A stretch of 47,665 nt of DNA, taken from Hyphomicrobiales bacterium. Its GTDB lineage: Bacteria > Pseudomonadota > Alphaproteobacteria > Rhizobiales > Beijerinckiaceae. A program made the position numbers and the translations under genes. The notes under the pieces were generated by a model. It was not told the origin of the DNA, made no database searches, and worked only from the letters and a program-made list of their open reading frames with translations. Location: NCBI GenBank assembly GCA_026400535.1, contig JAPLOU010000032.1:1-47665 (forward strand), written 5' to 3'. Positions 6,642 to 15,619 of this stretch are shown one piece after another; positions within the stretch are counted from its first letter, which is position 1; each line of letters opens with the position of its first letter.

Positions 6642-9182
6642 TCAAAGCCACAATACTTTCCGCCTGAGGTCGAGATCACGCGAGAGCACATCGGATGGGC
6701 CGACATGCTGCACCGCTCCGCGCTCCAGCACCACCGCACGGTCCGACAGCGCGAGCGCGAGGTCGAGGTGATGATCGACGATGACGATCGAGATCTCGTG
6801 GCGCAGCTTGTCGAACGCCTCGAACAGTTCCTCGACGATGGCCGGGGCCAGACCCTCGAAGGGCTCGTCCAGCAGCAGCACGCGGGTATCGCCCGAGAGA
6901 GCGCGCGCTACCGCCACCATCTGTTGCTCGCCACCCGAAAGGTAGTCGGCGGGGGAAGACCAGCGCTCCTTGATGCGCGGGAAAAAGGCGAAGATCTTGT
7001 CCTGCTCCCAGTGCGAGCCCGCGCCGGTGATGCGCTTGAGGCGGCCAAGCTCCATATTCTCCTTGACCGACATACCTGCGAACAGCCCGCGCCCCTGCGG
7101 CACGTAGGAGACGCCGCGCCGGGTGATCAGCGAGGAGGGCTTGCCTGCGAGTTCTTCGCCTTCGAGGATGATGGAGCCCTTGGCGGGCGGGACAACACCG
7201 ACCACGGTCTTCAACAGCGTCGACTTGCCCGCGCCGTTGCGGCCGAGTAGCGCCACGATCTCGTGGCGGCGCACCTCGAAGGAGACATCGCGCAGGATAT
7301 GGCTCTTGCCGTAGAAGGTGTCGACGCCCGCCAGAGTGAGTCTTGGCTGCGCCTCAGCCGCGCTGGCGCGATGTTTCTCCGCAAGGGCATGGGTTCCCGA
7401 GCCGATATAGACGTCCTGCACCTTGGTGGATGAGCGCGCATGCTCCACATCGCCATCGACCAGCACCTGGCCCTCGTTCATCACCGTCACATGGTCGGCG
7501 ATCTGGAAGACACGGTCGATGTCGTGCTCAACCAGCAGCACCGGCATATCCCGAGAAATCGACTTGATCAGCGTGCCGACGCGCTCGCGCTCCGCCGCAG
7601 CCAGCCCTGCCAGCGGCTCGTCCAGCAGGAGCACGCGCGGGCGCGTGGCGAGGGCAAGGCTCATGTCCAGCAGGCGCTGGCCCCCATAGCTCAGCGAACC
7701 GGCCTCAGCCTGTTCGACTCCTGAAAGGCCCATGGTCTGGATGACGCCTGCCGTCTGGCGGTTCACCTCGTCGAGCGACTGCGCAGGCGTCCACTGATCG
7801 AAGGCCTGCGCGCTGCGGGCCTGCACCGCCAGCCGGACATTCTCCACGATCGTGAGGGCAGGAAACAGGTTCGTGATCTGGAAGGAACGGCCGATGCCCG
7901 CCCGTGTGATGGCCTCGGGCGAGAGGCCGGCGATGGACTGTCCGGCCAGCGTCACGCCGCCCTTGTCGGGCGCGTACATGCCCGAGATCAGGTTGAAGGC
8001 CGTGGTCTTGCCGGCTCCATTTGGACCGATCAGCGCGTGGAGCGTGCGGTCCCGCATGTGGATGTCGACGCCCTGGACGGCCTTGATGCCGCCAAAGGAC
8101 TTGGCGATCCCGTCAGCCGTCAGCACATGGCCTTCGCCAAGCGGCGGGTGCTTGAGGAAATCCGGCAAGGTGGCGTCGCCCGCCCTGCGCGCGGACATCG
8201 CCGCATCCAACGCCGGGGTCTTGCGGAAGGGCTTCAGCAGTTGCTGGGCGACGCCGACCAGGCCCGTTGGCGAAAACACGATGAAGCAGACGAAAAGCAG
8301 GCCGAACCAGAGCAGCCAGTTCTCGGTAACGCTGGAGAGATAGTCGCGGAAAATCACGAAGAACAGCGCGCCTAGCGCCGGCCCGAGGAAGGAGCGCATG
8401 CCCCCGATGACAACCATCGCCAGCAACTCGCCCGAGAAGGCAACCGAGATCGGCTCGGCCGAGGTCATGCGGTTGTTGAACAGCAACAGCGTGCCGGCAA
8501 GGCCCGTGATCGAGGCGGACACGACAAAGGCGACGAGCTTGTAGCGATCCGTGGCATAGCCGATGAAGCGGGCGCGCTGCTCATTCTCCCGGATCGCGAC
8601 CAGAACGGATCCGACCGGAGAACGGTGGAAGCGCCACAGCCCGTAAACCACACAGAATGCGATCGAGGCGACGAGCACGTAGAAGGATGGCGCATTCTCG
8701 AAGCTCACGCCGCCGAAGACCGGACGCTTGATGCCGCCGAGGCCGTCCTCGCCACCCGTCACCGCTGTCCAGCGGAAGGCGATTGCATAGAACATCGCAG
8801 CCAGCGCGAGCGTCAGCAGCGAGAAATACACGCCCTTGCGCCGCAGGATCAGCGCGCCGAACAGCGTTGACACGACGATGACCAGAGCGACGGCCGCAAG
8901 AACCGGAATGAGGAAATGCCCTGGAAGCCATTCGCGCTGGATCAGGCCTGCCGTGTAGGCCGCAAGCCCGAACCAGGCACCATGGCCGAAGGACACCAGG
9001 CCTGTGTAGCCGACCAGCACATTGAGCGCCATGCAGGCCATGGCGAAGATGACGACCTCGGTGGCCGAGGTGACGCCAAGCCCGGCGAAGCGCATCGCAA
9101 AGGGCATCGCGATCAGCGCAGCCGCCGCGATGAGCAACGGCAACCGATCCTTGACGGCAAAGGTGAAGCGAGACGGGGTCAT
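6642..9182 (-). CDS. Fused branched-chain amino acid-type ABC transporter: LivM permease + LivG ATPase + LivF ATPase
   Basis: One 846-residue protein carries three subunits normally made separately. Residues 1-320 are a LivM permease with 8-10 membrane segments and the conserved GYTGLVSFGHGAWFG. After a linker (321-350) comes a LivG ATPase with Walker A GPNGAGKT (386-393), LSYGGQ (497-502) and LLLDEP (518-523). After a second linker (595-613) comes a LivF ATPase with GRNGAGKS (647-654), LSGGEQ (748-753) and LLLDEP (769-774). No stop or shift is seen at the junctions. The start at 9182, 8 bases after the livH stop, has a GAGG site; an in-frame start at 9227 inside livH is less likely. With LivH and LivK it forms a complete importer. 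Confidence 0.93.
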   Translation of the reverse strand: MTPSRFTFAVKDRLPLLIAAAALIAMPFAMRFAGLGVTSATEVVIFAMACMALNVLVGYTGLVSFGHGAWFGLAAYTAGLIQREWLPGHFLIPVLAAVALVIVVSTLFGALILRRKGVYFSLLTLALAAMFYAIAFRWTAVTGGEDGLGGIKRPVFGGVSFENAPSFYVLVASIAFCVVYGLWRFHRSPVGSVLVAIRENEQRARFIGYATDRYKLVAFVVSASITGLAGTLLLFNNRMTSAEPISVAFSGELLAMVVIGGMRSFLGPALGALFFVIFRDYLSSVTENWLLWFGLLFVCFIVFSPTGLVGVAQQLLKPFRKTPALDAAMSARRAGDATLPDFLKHPPLGEGHVLTADGIAKSFGGIKAVQGVDIHMRDRTLHALIGPNGAGKTTAFNLISGMYAPDKGGVTLAGQSIAGLSPEAITRAGIGRSFQITNLFPALTIVENVRLAVQARSAQAFDQWTPAQSLDEVNRQTAGVIQTMGLSGVEQAEAGSLSYGGQRLLDMSLALATRPRVLLLDEPLAGLAAAERERVGTLIKSISRDMPVLLVEHDIDRVFQIADHVTVMNEGQVLVDGDVEHARSSTKVQDVYIGSGTHALAEKHRASAAEAQPRLTLAGVDTFYGKSHILRDVSFEVRRHEIVALLGRNGAGKSTLLKTVVGVVPPAKGSIILEGEELAGKPSSLITRRGVSYVPQGRGLFAGMSVKENMELGRLKRITGAGSHWEQDKIFAFFPRIKERWSSPADYLSGGEQQMVAVARALSGDTRVLLLDEPFEGLAPAIVEELFEAFDKLRHEISIVIVDHHLDLALALSDRAVVLERGAVQHVGPSDVLSRDLDLRRKVLWL

Positions 9183-9189
9183 GCGCGCC

Positions 9190-10065
9190 TCACTCGAACC
9201 GCTGGATCCGCTCGCCGAACAGGCCACGTGGCCGGAACAGCAGCACCAGCAGCATCATCAGGTAGATCACGGCCGTCGACCATTGCGGATAGCCCAGCCC
9301 GATCGTCGCGCCCTTGACGAGCCCGACCAGGAGCGCGGCCGCGACGACTCCCCAGAAGGAGCCGAGTCCCCCGATCACCACCACCACGAAGGCGGGTGTG
9401 ATGATCTCCTGGCCCATGGCGGGATGGATCGAATAGATCGGGGCGAGCAGAACGCCCGCGAGACCGGCAAGGCCGATGCCGATCCCCGCCACCGTCATCA
9501 TGTAGGGCGAAAGCGAGATGCCGAGCGCGCCCACCATGTCCGGATTCTGCACGCCAGCCTTCACCACACGCCCGAATGCGGTGCGGTTCAACAGCAGCCA
9601 CAGCGCGGCCACGCAGCAGGCCGCGATCACGATCAGCGTCGCCCGGTAGCGCGAGTAGATGAAGTCCCCCAGAATGATCTGCCCCCGGAGCCAGGGCGGG
9701 ATCGAATAGGACAGGGGCGGCGCACCGAATATCATCCGCAGTGCCTGCTCCGCCACGAGGGCGAGCCCGAAGGTCAGCAGCAGGGAAAGGATCGGATCGG
9801 CGCGGTAGAAGCGCTGGAACAGGACGCGCTCGAAGAGCACGCCCAGCAGCGCAACCATGACCGGCGACACCAGCAGCGCGCCGCCGAAACCGATATGGGG
9901 CCCGAGCGTCACGGTGAGATAGGCGCCAATGGCGTAGAAGGCGCCATGGGCCAGGTTGACGATGCCGCCGAGGGAAAAGATCATCGACAGGCCGAGCGCG
10001 ATCAGGAGGTAATAAACCCCGTCGAGCAGGCCATTGGCGAGATGCTGGAGGAACAGGGTGGACAA
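9190..10065 (-). CDS. livH: Branched-chain amino acid-type ABC transporter permease LivH
   Basis: A 291-residue inner-membrane permease of the HAAT family with about eight hydrophobic segments. The signature GIVNLAHGAFYAIGAYL is at about 34-50, and the C-terminal coupling region has FVVVVIGGLGSFWG. It pairs with the LivM part of the fusion protein encoded immediately downstream (8 bases from stop to ATG). The apparent start is TTG at 10065 (STLFLQHLANGLLDG follows), with GAGG 11 bases upstream. The substrate is probably an amino acid or a short hydroxy acid or amide, since HAAT systems are broad. Confidence 0.93.
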   Translation of the reverse strand: MSTLFLQHLANGLLDGVYYLLIALGLSMIFSLGGIVNLAHGAFYAIGAYLTVTLGPHIGFGGALLVSPVMVALLGVLFERVLFQRFYRADPILSLLLTFGLALVAEQALRMIFGAPPLSYSIPPWLRGQIILGDFIYSRYRATLIVIAACCVAALWLLLNRTAFGRVVKAGVQNPDMVGALGISLSPYMMTVAGIGIGLAGLAGVLLAPIYSIHPAMGQEIITPAFVVVVIGGLGSFWGVVAAALLVGLVKGATIGLGYPQWSTAVIYLMMLLVLLFRPRGLFGERIQRFE

Positions 10066-10249
10066 GGGGCAACTGCCTCAACTGCCGTCATTGTCCCGGC
10101 CCCAGGGCCGGAAGAAAGCGATGTCGTCCAGGCCTCATTGTTCCCGTCGCGGGAACGTCCGGAGGCGATTTCGCGAAAGCCGCGGCGCGGGCCCTGTCCT
10201 CGCTTCCTGCGCAAGGGAGGAAGCGAGAGGCCAGGGCCGCCTCAGGGCA

Positions 10250-11509
10250 TCATGCGGCGAACTTGCATTCATTCTCTTCCGCGGTGGCGGCGATCACCTC
10301 CAGGCTCTCTCCGGGGCCTGGTACAGCAGGAGAGGAGGAGAAGATGTCCCACTGGTTCTTAGAAGCCGCGCCGAGGCCCTGCACAGTGTACATTTCGTGC
10401 ATCATCTGGTGATCGGAGGCACGGAAATAGCCTTCCCGCGTCTTCATCACATCGAACTTCGCGCCCTTCTCCCAATGCTCGATCATCTTCGCTGAGTCGG
10501 TCGTCTTCAGCTCATTCATGGTGTCGGCAAAAATCTTCACCGCAAGATAATCGCCCCAAGCCTGGTTCTCGGGCGGCTTGCGGTATTTCGCGGTGAAGGC
10601 CTGCACGAATTTCTTCGTGTTGGGCGTGTCGATCAGGTGATGCCAGACGACCGGCCAGGTGCCGCTGAAGTTGTCCTTGCCAGCCGCCCATGCGAGGGCG
10701 GTGTCGAAGCCGAAGCCCGCGACCTGGAACTGCAGGCCGAACTCCGTATATTGCTTCAGGAAGTTGGTGATCTGGTTGCCGGCGAGGTTGCAGACAACAA
10801 GGTCAGGGCGGGCATTGCGGATCTCGAGAAGCATGGCCGAGAAGTCCGTCAGGTCCGTTGGGACCAGTTTGTCGGCGACGAACTGGCCGCCATTGCCTTC
10901 CATGAACCGCTTCGCAACCTTCAAAAGGTCGTGGCCGAAAGCATAGTCGGCGGTCAGCGAGAACCATTTCTTGCCGCGGACCAGCCCCTGCTGCATCAGC
11001 GAACGGCCGCACGATTTCACATACATCGAGTTCTGACTCTCGACATGGAACATGTATTTGTTGCAGTTAGGCCCGCGCAGCGCGTCCGAATTGCCGCCTG
11101 TGTTGATGTAGAGGGTCTTCGTCCGCTGGGCGACCTGAGCAATAGTCAGGCAGGCTGCCGACGATATCTCGCCGATGATGGCCGATACCTTGTCGCGTTC
11201 GACCATGCGCTCGGCCTTGGTCGAGGCGGTTTGCGGGTTTACAGAATCCTCCTTCAGGATCTCGAGTCGGCGACCCATGACGCCGCCGGCTGCGTTGATT
11301 TCCTCGACCGCCAAGTCCGCCGCCATCACGGCGAATTCGCCGAGCGGACCGAGAAATCCGGTTCGTGGCGTGAGATGACCAAAGCGGATAACATCGGCGG
11401 TCTGCGCGGTGAGCATCGCGGGCCGCGCGATGAGCGCAGCAGCTGCGGCGCCGCCGAGAAGGGCGCGGCGCGAGACCGCGGAACAGGACGAAGCAGTCGT
11501 GTCGGACAT
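10250..11509 (-). CDS. ABC transporter substrate-binding protein, LivK/HAAT family, Tat-type signal
   Basis: A 419-residue periplasmic binding protein (Peripla_BP_6 type). The N-terminus has the twin-arginine motif SRRALLGG followed by an Ala-rich segment and cleavage near LTAQT. The mature protein starts VIRFGHLTPRTGFLGPLG and has two lobes, with EINAAGGVMGRRLEIL and VSAIIGEISSAACL in lobe one and WFSLTADYAFGHD in the hinge region. The start at 11509 has an ideal GGAGGA site; in-frame ATGs at 11533 and 11620 lack one. First gene of the leftward operon livK-livH-livMGF-dehydrogenase-BKACE, 184 bases ahead of livH. It determines what the system imports. Confidence 0.92.
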   Translation of the reverse strand: MSDTTASSCSAVSRRALLGGAAAAALIARPAMLTAQTADVIRFGHLTPRTGFLGPLGEFAVMAADLAVEEINAAGGVMGRRLEILKEDSVNPQTASTKAERMVERDKVSAIIGEISSAACLTIAQVAQRTKTLYINTGGNSDALRGPNCNKYMFHVESQNSMYVKSCGRSLMQQGLVRGKKWFSLTADYAFGHDLLKVAKRFMEGNGGQFVADKLVPTDLTDFSAMLLEIRNARPDLVVCNLAGNQITNFLKQYTEFGLQFQVAGFGFDTALAWAAGKDNFSGTWPVVWHHLIDTPNTKKFVQAFTAKYRKPPENQAWGDYLAVKIFADTMNELKTTDSAKMIEHWEKGAKFDVMKTREGYFRASDHQMMHEMYTVQGLGAASKNQWDIFSSSPAVPGPGESLEVIAATAEENECKFAA

Positions 11510-11605
11510 CGAGATTCCTCCGTGGTTATCCATCCCTCGGCCCCGCCGTCGGCCTCTTTCGGGTCCCGCGGGGCTCGTTCCAAACGGTTCGCTGGTACGC
11601 TTGCC

Positions 11606-11620
11606 GTGATCAGTGATCAC
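11606..11620. promoter_or_regulatory. Putative GntR operator (7+1+7 perfect palindrome)
   Basis: GTGATCA-G-TGATCAC, a perfect dyad about centrally placed in the 182-base divergent region between livK (start 11509) and the GntR gene (start 11692). Its position fits a site for the adjacent FCD-type GntR regulator controlling both directions. Confidence 0.55.
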
Positions 11621-11691
11621 AGTTAGACTATCGCAATCGGGTGGTCTGTCCAGCGGAAAATATCCAACAAGGCTGAGGTTCAGGGGGGGGC

Positions 11692-12390
11692 ATGTCGGCG
11701 ATAGAGGCCATCTCGACCGCAGCCCCGCTTGATCGGCAGACGCTCGGAAACCAGGTCTATGCCCATATCCGGCAGCTGCTGATCTCGGGCCGGCTGGCGC
11801 CGGGGGACAAGTTGTCGCTGCGTCTGGTGGCAGATGTCATGGGCATCTCGATGATGCCCGTGCGCGAGGCCGTTAGCCGCCTCGTGGCCGATGAGGCCGT
11901 CGAGGTGACGCCGAACCGTGCCTTGCGCGTTCCGGTGATGAGCCGGCGGCAGTTCGAGGGTCTGGCCGTTATCCGCGCCGAGATTGAAGGCTTTGCGGCC
12001 GCCAAGGCCGCGCAGCAGCATGGGGGAGGACGGCTTGGGGCCATCGAAACTTGCGAGCGCAGGTTTCGCGAGCTGGCCCGCTCGGTCAATCCCGATCTGG
12101 CCGCAGCAGTCGAGGCCAATCAGGCCTTCCATTTCGCTGTTTACGAAGCGTCCGGCCTGCCAGATCTCGTCGGGCTTATCGGAGGCCTCTGGCTCAAGGT
12201 TGGGCCCGTGATCAATCTCGATTTGCGCGAGAAGCCCGAGCGCCTGGCCACAGGTTCGGCCGTTATGCTGCATGCCGCATGCGCCGAGGCGATCGCGGCC
12301 GGTGACGCTGCCGGTGCCAGAGAAGCGATTGCAGCAGACATCCGCGGCGCGGCAGCGTTTATCCTGTCGCGCGGCAGGTTGCCGGAATGA
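11692..12390 (+). CDS. GntR-family transcriptional regulator (FCD subfamily)
   Basis: A 232-residue DNA-binding protein. The winged helix-turn-helix covers about 15-82: LGNQVYAHIRQLLISGRLAPG, then GDKLSLRLVADVMGISMMPV and REAVSRLVADEAVEV. The C-terminal FCD ligand domain (about 90-225) has the helical pattern RAEIEGFAAAKAA, with HFAVYEASGLPDLV for metal or ligand contact and a terminal His in LHAAC. FCD regulators usually repress catabolic operons and respond to an organic acid. It is divergent from livK with a perfect palindrome in between (11606-11620). An unusual run of eight G's just before the ATG is the only Shine-Dalgarno-like sequence. Confidence 0.92.
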   Translation: MSAIEAISTAAPLDRQTLGNQVYAHIRQLLISGRLAPGDKLSLRLVADVMGISMMPVREAVSRLVADEAVEVTPNRALRVPVMSRRQFEGLAVIRAEIEGFAAAKAAQQHGGGRLGAIETCERRFRELARSVNPDLAAAVEANQAFHFAVYEASGLPDLVGLIGGLWLKVGPVINLDLREKPERLATGSAVMLHAACAEAIAAGDAAGAREAIAADIRGAAAFILSRGRLPE

Positions 12391-12469
12391 GCGACCGTCA
12401 ACCAAAAGACCCAGCGACATGCCCACCTGACCGGAGCGTGCGGAGCGGAACGATGAAGGGGATCGACTG

Positions 12470-13246
12470 ATGGATTTGGGACTAAACGGTGCCCGCATTC
12501 TCGTCACGGCAGGAGCGGCCGGCATTGGCCTGGAAATCGCCAGGGCCTTCTTGCGCGAGGGCGCGAAGGTCCACGTCTGCGATGTGGATCACGAGGCGCT
12601 GGCGGCCCTGGCTTCAAGCGATGCCGGGTTGACGGCGAGCCACTGCGACGTCGCCAACAGGGCTCAGGTTTCGGCGCTGTTCGATGTTGCCCTTGCGGCG
12701 CTCGGCGGGCTTGACGTGCTGGTGAACAATGCCGGCATCGCGGGGCCGACGGGGCGCGTCGAGGAGATCAACCCCGAGGATTGGGACCGCTGCGTGCAGG
12801 TCTGCCTGACCTCGCAGTTCAACTGCGCCCGCCTTGCGATCCCGCATCTGCGCAAGAGCGCGAACGCTTCGATCGTTAACCTGTCCTCGGCCGCAGGCAA
12901 GCTCGGATTTCCGCTGCGGAGCCCCTACTCCGCAGCGAAATGGGGCGTAATCGGCTTCACCAAGACGCTCGCCGCCGAACTCGGACCCGAGGGCATCCGG
13001 TGCAATGCCATCCTGCCGGGCATCGTCTCAGGTGACCGCATCCGGCGCGTCTTCGAGGCCAAGGCGCAGCAACGCGGCGTCACCTTCGGCCAAATGGAAG
13101 CGACCATGCTGCAGTACACCTCGATGAAGTCCTACGTGACACCGCAGCAGATCGCCGACCAAATCGTTTTCATTGCATCCGTGCGGGGCCGCACGATCTC
13201 CGGTCAGGCGATATCCGTCTGTGCAGACACGCAGATGCTCGGCTAG
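12470..13246 (+). CDS. Short-chain dehydrogenase/reductase (SDR)
   Basis: A 258-residue classical SDR. The cofactor motif is TAGAAGIG (13-20) rather than the usual TGG. NNAG is at 86-89, the catalytic Ser is about 140 (NLSSAAG), and Tyr153 and Lys157 form YSAAK. Asp38 and Asp40 after beta-2 suggest NAD. The C-terminus is PILPGIVSGDRI-like (CNAILPGIVSGDR). It follows the GntR gene by 79 bases on the same strand, with AAGGGG ahead of the ATG, so it may be co-transcribed with the regulator and belong to the same hydroxy-acid pathway. The substrate is not known. Confidence 0.9.
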   Translation: MDLGLNGARILVTAGAAGIGLEIARAFLREGAKVHVCDVDHEALAALASSDAGLTASHCDVANRAQVSALFDVALAALGGLDVLVNNAGIAGPTGRVEEINPEDWDRCVQVCLTSQFNCARLAIPHLRKSANASIVNLSSAAGKLGFPLRSPYSAAKWGVIGFTKTLAAELGPEGIRCNAILPGIVSGDRIRRVFEAKAQQRGVTFGQMEATMLQYTSMKSYVTPQQIADQIVFIASVRGRTISGQAISVCADTQMLG

Positions 13247-13669
13247 CCATCAGCGACGATCGGGCGGTCAGCCCCATACAAGATGCACCGCGCATCTGCG
13301 CTGGCCCAGAACCGGCGCGGTCTCATGCGGCGCGAGGTCATCGAGGTCCCAGTCCTTTCGGAAGCCAGCTGCCGGCTCGGGGCTTCGACCTCCGCGCTGG
13401 TATGCGCAGGCAAGATGCTCCTTGACCTGCGGGATGCAGCCCGTCGAAATCAGGACCGGTGACCTCGCCAAAGGCGATATCGCTATCCAGACGCGGGCCG
13501 CTCTCACCGAGTGGCGCAAGCTCTACGCGGCCTGATCGATGCTGGGTTCGGGTGACTTCTGAGACCATCTTGGTTTGTCATACATCACCCACCCGATCGC
13601 CCCATGGATACAGGGACGCCCCCTTGAGTGTAGCAGTTCCCTCGACCTGAAGAGGCCCTGCGCGACTGC
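13247..13669. other. Gene-free stretch with an IS6-family tail
   Basis: About 420 bases between the SDR and tctA. The part from about 13494 to 13581 is the end of an IS6-family transposase (separate entry). The rest (13250-13490) holds no frame that could be recognised on either strand and is probably insertion debris. Confidence 0.5.
13494..13581 (+). pseudogene. IS6-family transposase 3' tail, copy A
   Basis: The last 13 codons of an IS6-family transposase, RAALTEWRKLYAA, end at the TGA 13533-13535. The downstream sequence CTGGGTTCGGGTGACTTCTG and GTTTGTCA follows. The same coding tail and downstream bases recur at 19280-19375 and 23915-24006, all on the plus strand. The rest of the element is gone. 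Confidence 0.65.
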
Positions 13670-15157
13670 TCAAGCGCGCGCGGCCTTGCTAGACTGCAAC
13701 AGTTTCATGATCCAGGGCGCCAGAACCGCCGCCAGCGCGCAGACCAGAAGAAGGGCGGAGATCGGCCGCGTGAAGAAGATGCCAATGCTCCCGTGAGAGA
13801 GGGTCAGCGACTGACGCAGGGAATTCTCGAAAATGACGCCAAGCACCAGCCCCAGCACCATTGGTGCCGCTGGCCAGTCGTGACGCATCATGAGCCATCC
13901 CACCACACCAAAGCCAAGCAGCATCCAAACGTCCTCGATGGAATTCGCCTGCGAATAGACGCCTGCCACGCAGAGCGCTAGGATTGGCGGGTAGAGGTAA
14001 GGATAGGGCACCCGCAGGAGTTGCGCGAAGAGTCCGGCCAACGGCAGGTTCATGACCAGCAACATGATGTTGCCGATGTACATGCTGGCGATGACCGTCC
14101 ACACCAGTGCGGCGTTCTTGTCAAACAGCTCGGGGCCGGGGCGGATCCCGAACATGATCAACGCACCAAGGATGATGGCGGTGGTCCCCGAACCAGGCAC
14201 CCCAAGCGCCAGCATCGGCACCATGGCGCCCCCCGCGGCGGCATTGTTCGAGGCTTCGGGACCAGCGACGCCCTCGATCGCACCCTTGCCGAACTCCTCG
14301 GGATTCTTCGCAATCTTCTTCTCGACAATGTAAGCAAGGAAGGAAGCGATGGTCGCCCCGGTCGCCGGCAGCACGCCGACAAGAAAGCCGATGAGACTGC
14401 CGCGCAGGATCGGCATGCGGCTGCGTTTCCAGACAGCCCGTGTCGGCAGTACTTTCCCGACATTGGTGATCGGCGGCGGTGTGGGCTTGCCGACGCTCGA
14501 GAGAACCTCCCCGATGCCGAACAGGGCCACGGTGAGGACAATGAAGCCGACCCCGTCGAGAAGCCAGATCTTGTCGAAGGCGAAGCGTGCCACGCCGGTT
14601 TGCTGGTCTATTCCGACAGTGCTCACAAGCAGGCCGAAAACCCCCGTCGCAAGTCCCTTCAACACCGATCCGCCGACGGCGGCAAGTGCGGTAAGACCGA
14701 GCACCACCAGGGCGAAGTACTCGGGTGGCCCGAAAGCGAGCGCTGCACGGGCAAGCGGAGGCGCGAGAAGCATGAGCCCGAGGGTGGCGAGTGTCCCCGC
14801 AATGAACGAACCGATCGCGGCAATGCCGAGCGCTGTTCCAGCCCTGCCCTGCAACGCCATCTGATGCCCGTCAATCGACGTCATCACGCTTGATGGCTCA
14901 CCCGGGACGCTGATCAGCACGGATGTCAGGGTGCCCCCATACTGCGCGCCATAGTAGATGCCCGCAAAAAGGATGATTGCCGACGTCGGATCGCCGCCGA
15001 AGGTCAGCGGCAGCAACAACGCGATGGCGGAGGACGGACCGATGCCGGGCAGCGCTCCGACAATCTGGCCAGCGAACACGCCCGCAAAGCACATGAGCAG
15101 ATTCCAGGGTGTCAGCGCCCCTGCAAACCCGGCAGCAAGATCAGTGACGACGGACAT
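13670..15157 (-). CDS. tctA: Tripartite tricarboxylate transporter, large membrane subunit TctA
   Basis: A 495-residue integral membrane protein of the TTT family with about 11-12 hydrophobic segments. The family signature GALPGIGPSSAIALLLPLTF is near the N-terminus (about 34-53). A second conserved loop has EGVAGPEASNNAAAGGAMVP near 305 with LGVPGSGTTAIILG after it. TctA forms the sodium- or proton-coupled channel for a tricarboxylate or dicarboxylate delivered by TctC. The ATG at 15157 is 3 bases after the tctB stop, so the genes are translationally close. Last gene of tctC-tctB-tctA. Confidence 0.95.
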   Translation of the reverse strand: MSVVTDLAAGFAGALTPWNLLMCFAGVFAGQIVGALPGIGPSSAIALLLPLTFGGDPTSAIILFAGIYYGAQYGGTLTSVLISVPGEPSSVMTSIDGHQMALQGRAGTALGIAAIGSFIAGTLATLGLMLLAPPLARAALAFGPPEYFALVVLGLTALAAVGGSVLKGLATGVFGLLVSTVGIDQQTGVARFAFDKIWLLDGVGFIVLTVALFGIGEVLSSVGKPTPPPITNVGKVLPTRAVWKRSRMPILRGSLIGFLVGVLPATGATIASFLAYIVEKKIAKNPEEFGKGAIEGVAGPEASNNAAAGGAMVPMLALGVPGSGTTAIILGALIMFGIRPGPELFDKNAALVWTVIASMYIGNIMLLVMNLPLAGLFAQLLRVPYPYLYPPILALCVAGVYSQANSIEDVWMLLGFGVVGWLMMRHDWPAAPMVLGLVLGVIFENSLRQSLTLSHGSIGIFFTRPISALLLVCALAAVLAPWIMKLLQSSKAARA

Positions 15158-15160
15158 GAC

Positions 15161-15616
15161 TCAGAACCCCCAGGGGCCGATGGGCAACGGAACGCCGAGC
15201 CAGGTGCGGAAAACCAGCGTGAGGATCAGGGCAAAGCCGGAAGAGACCAGCACGGATGGCAGGAGGGGCAGCTTCTCGATGACGCTGAACAGCAGCAGCA
15301 TCATCAAGAACATCGAGACCGCGAAACCGGCAGGATCCACGCCGGCGGCGCCGGCAGCCAGGGTCGCAATCACCATCACCGGTCGCTGGACTGGCCCCGC
15401 CAATTCAGCTGACTGGTTACCGCTGTTCGCCTCGAACACCAGCGCCGCGGCTGAAAGACCGATGAGCATTACGCCATAAACCAGTGGCAAAAAGCCACTT
15501 GACGGTGCGAAGCCATCCCAGATGGGCAGGCGGATTGCGGTCACAATCCAGAAAAAACCTACGCAAACAAAGACTGATCCGAGGAAGATCTCGCCTGCAG
15601 TCGCTTTCAGCTTCAT
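15161..15616 (-). CDS. tctB: Tripartite tricarboxylate transporter, small membrane subunit TctB
   Basis: A 151-residue protein with four predicted membrane helices, the usual TctB architecture: GEIFLGSVFVCVGFFWIV at the N-terminus, then helices near 42-58, 78-110 and 125-145. It lies between tctC and tctA with 3-base gaps on both sides. It is identified largely by position, size and topology, as TctB sequences are poorly conserved. Confidence 0.88.
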   Translation of the reverse strand: MKLKATAGEIFLGSVFVCVGFFWIVTAIRLPIWDGFAPSSGFLPLVYGVMLIGLSAAALVFEANSGNQSAELAGPVQRPVMVIATLAAGAAGVDPAGFAVSMFLMMLLLFSVIEKLPLLPSVLVSSGFALILTLVFRTWLGVPLPIGPWGF

Positions 15617-15619
15617 CGT

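Noticed and set aside
9022..10362. Long plus-strand open frame opposite livH and livMGF
   Set aside because: Low-complexity Arg/Gln/His-rich translation lying antisense to clearly conserved transporter genes; a shadow caused by high GC.
13268..13519. 83-codon minus-strand frame between the SDR and tctA
   Set aside because: No recognisable family, and it overlaps the IS6 tail on the other strand.
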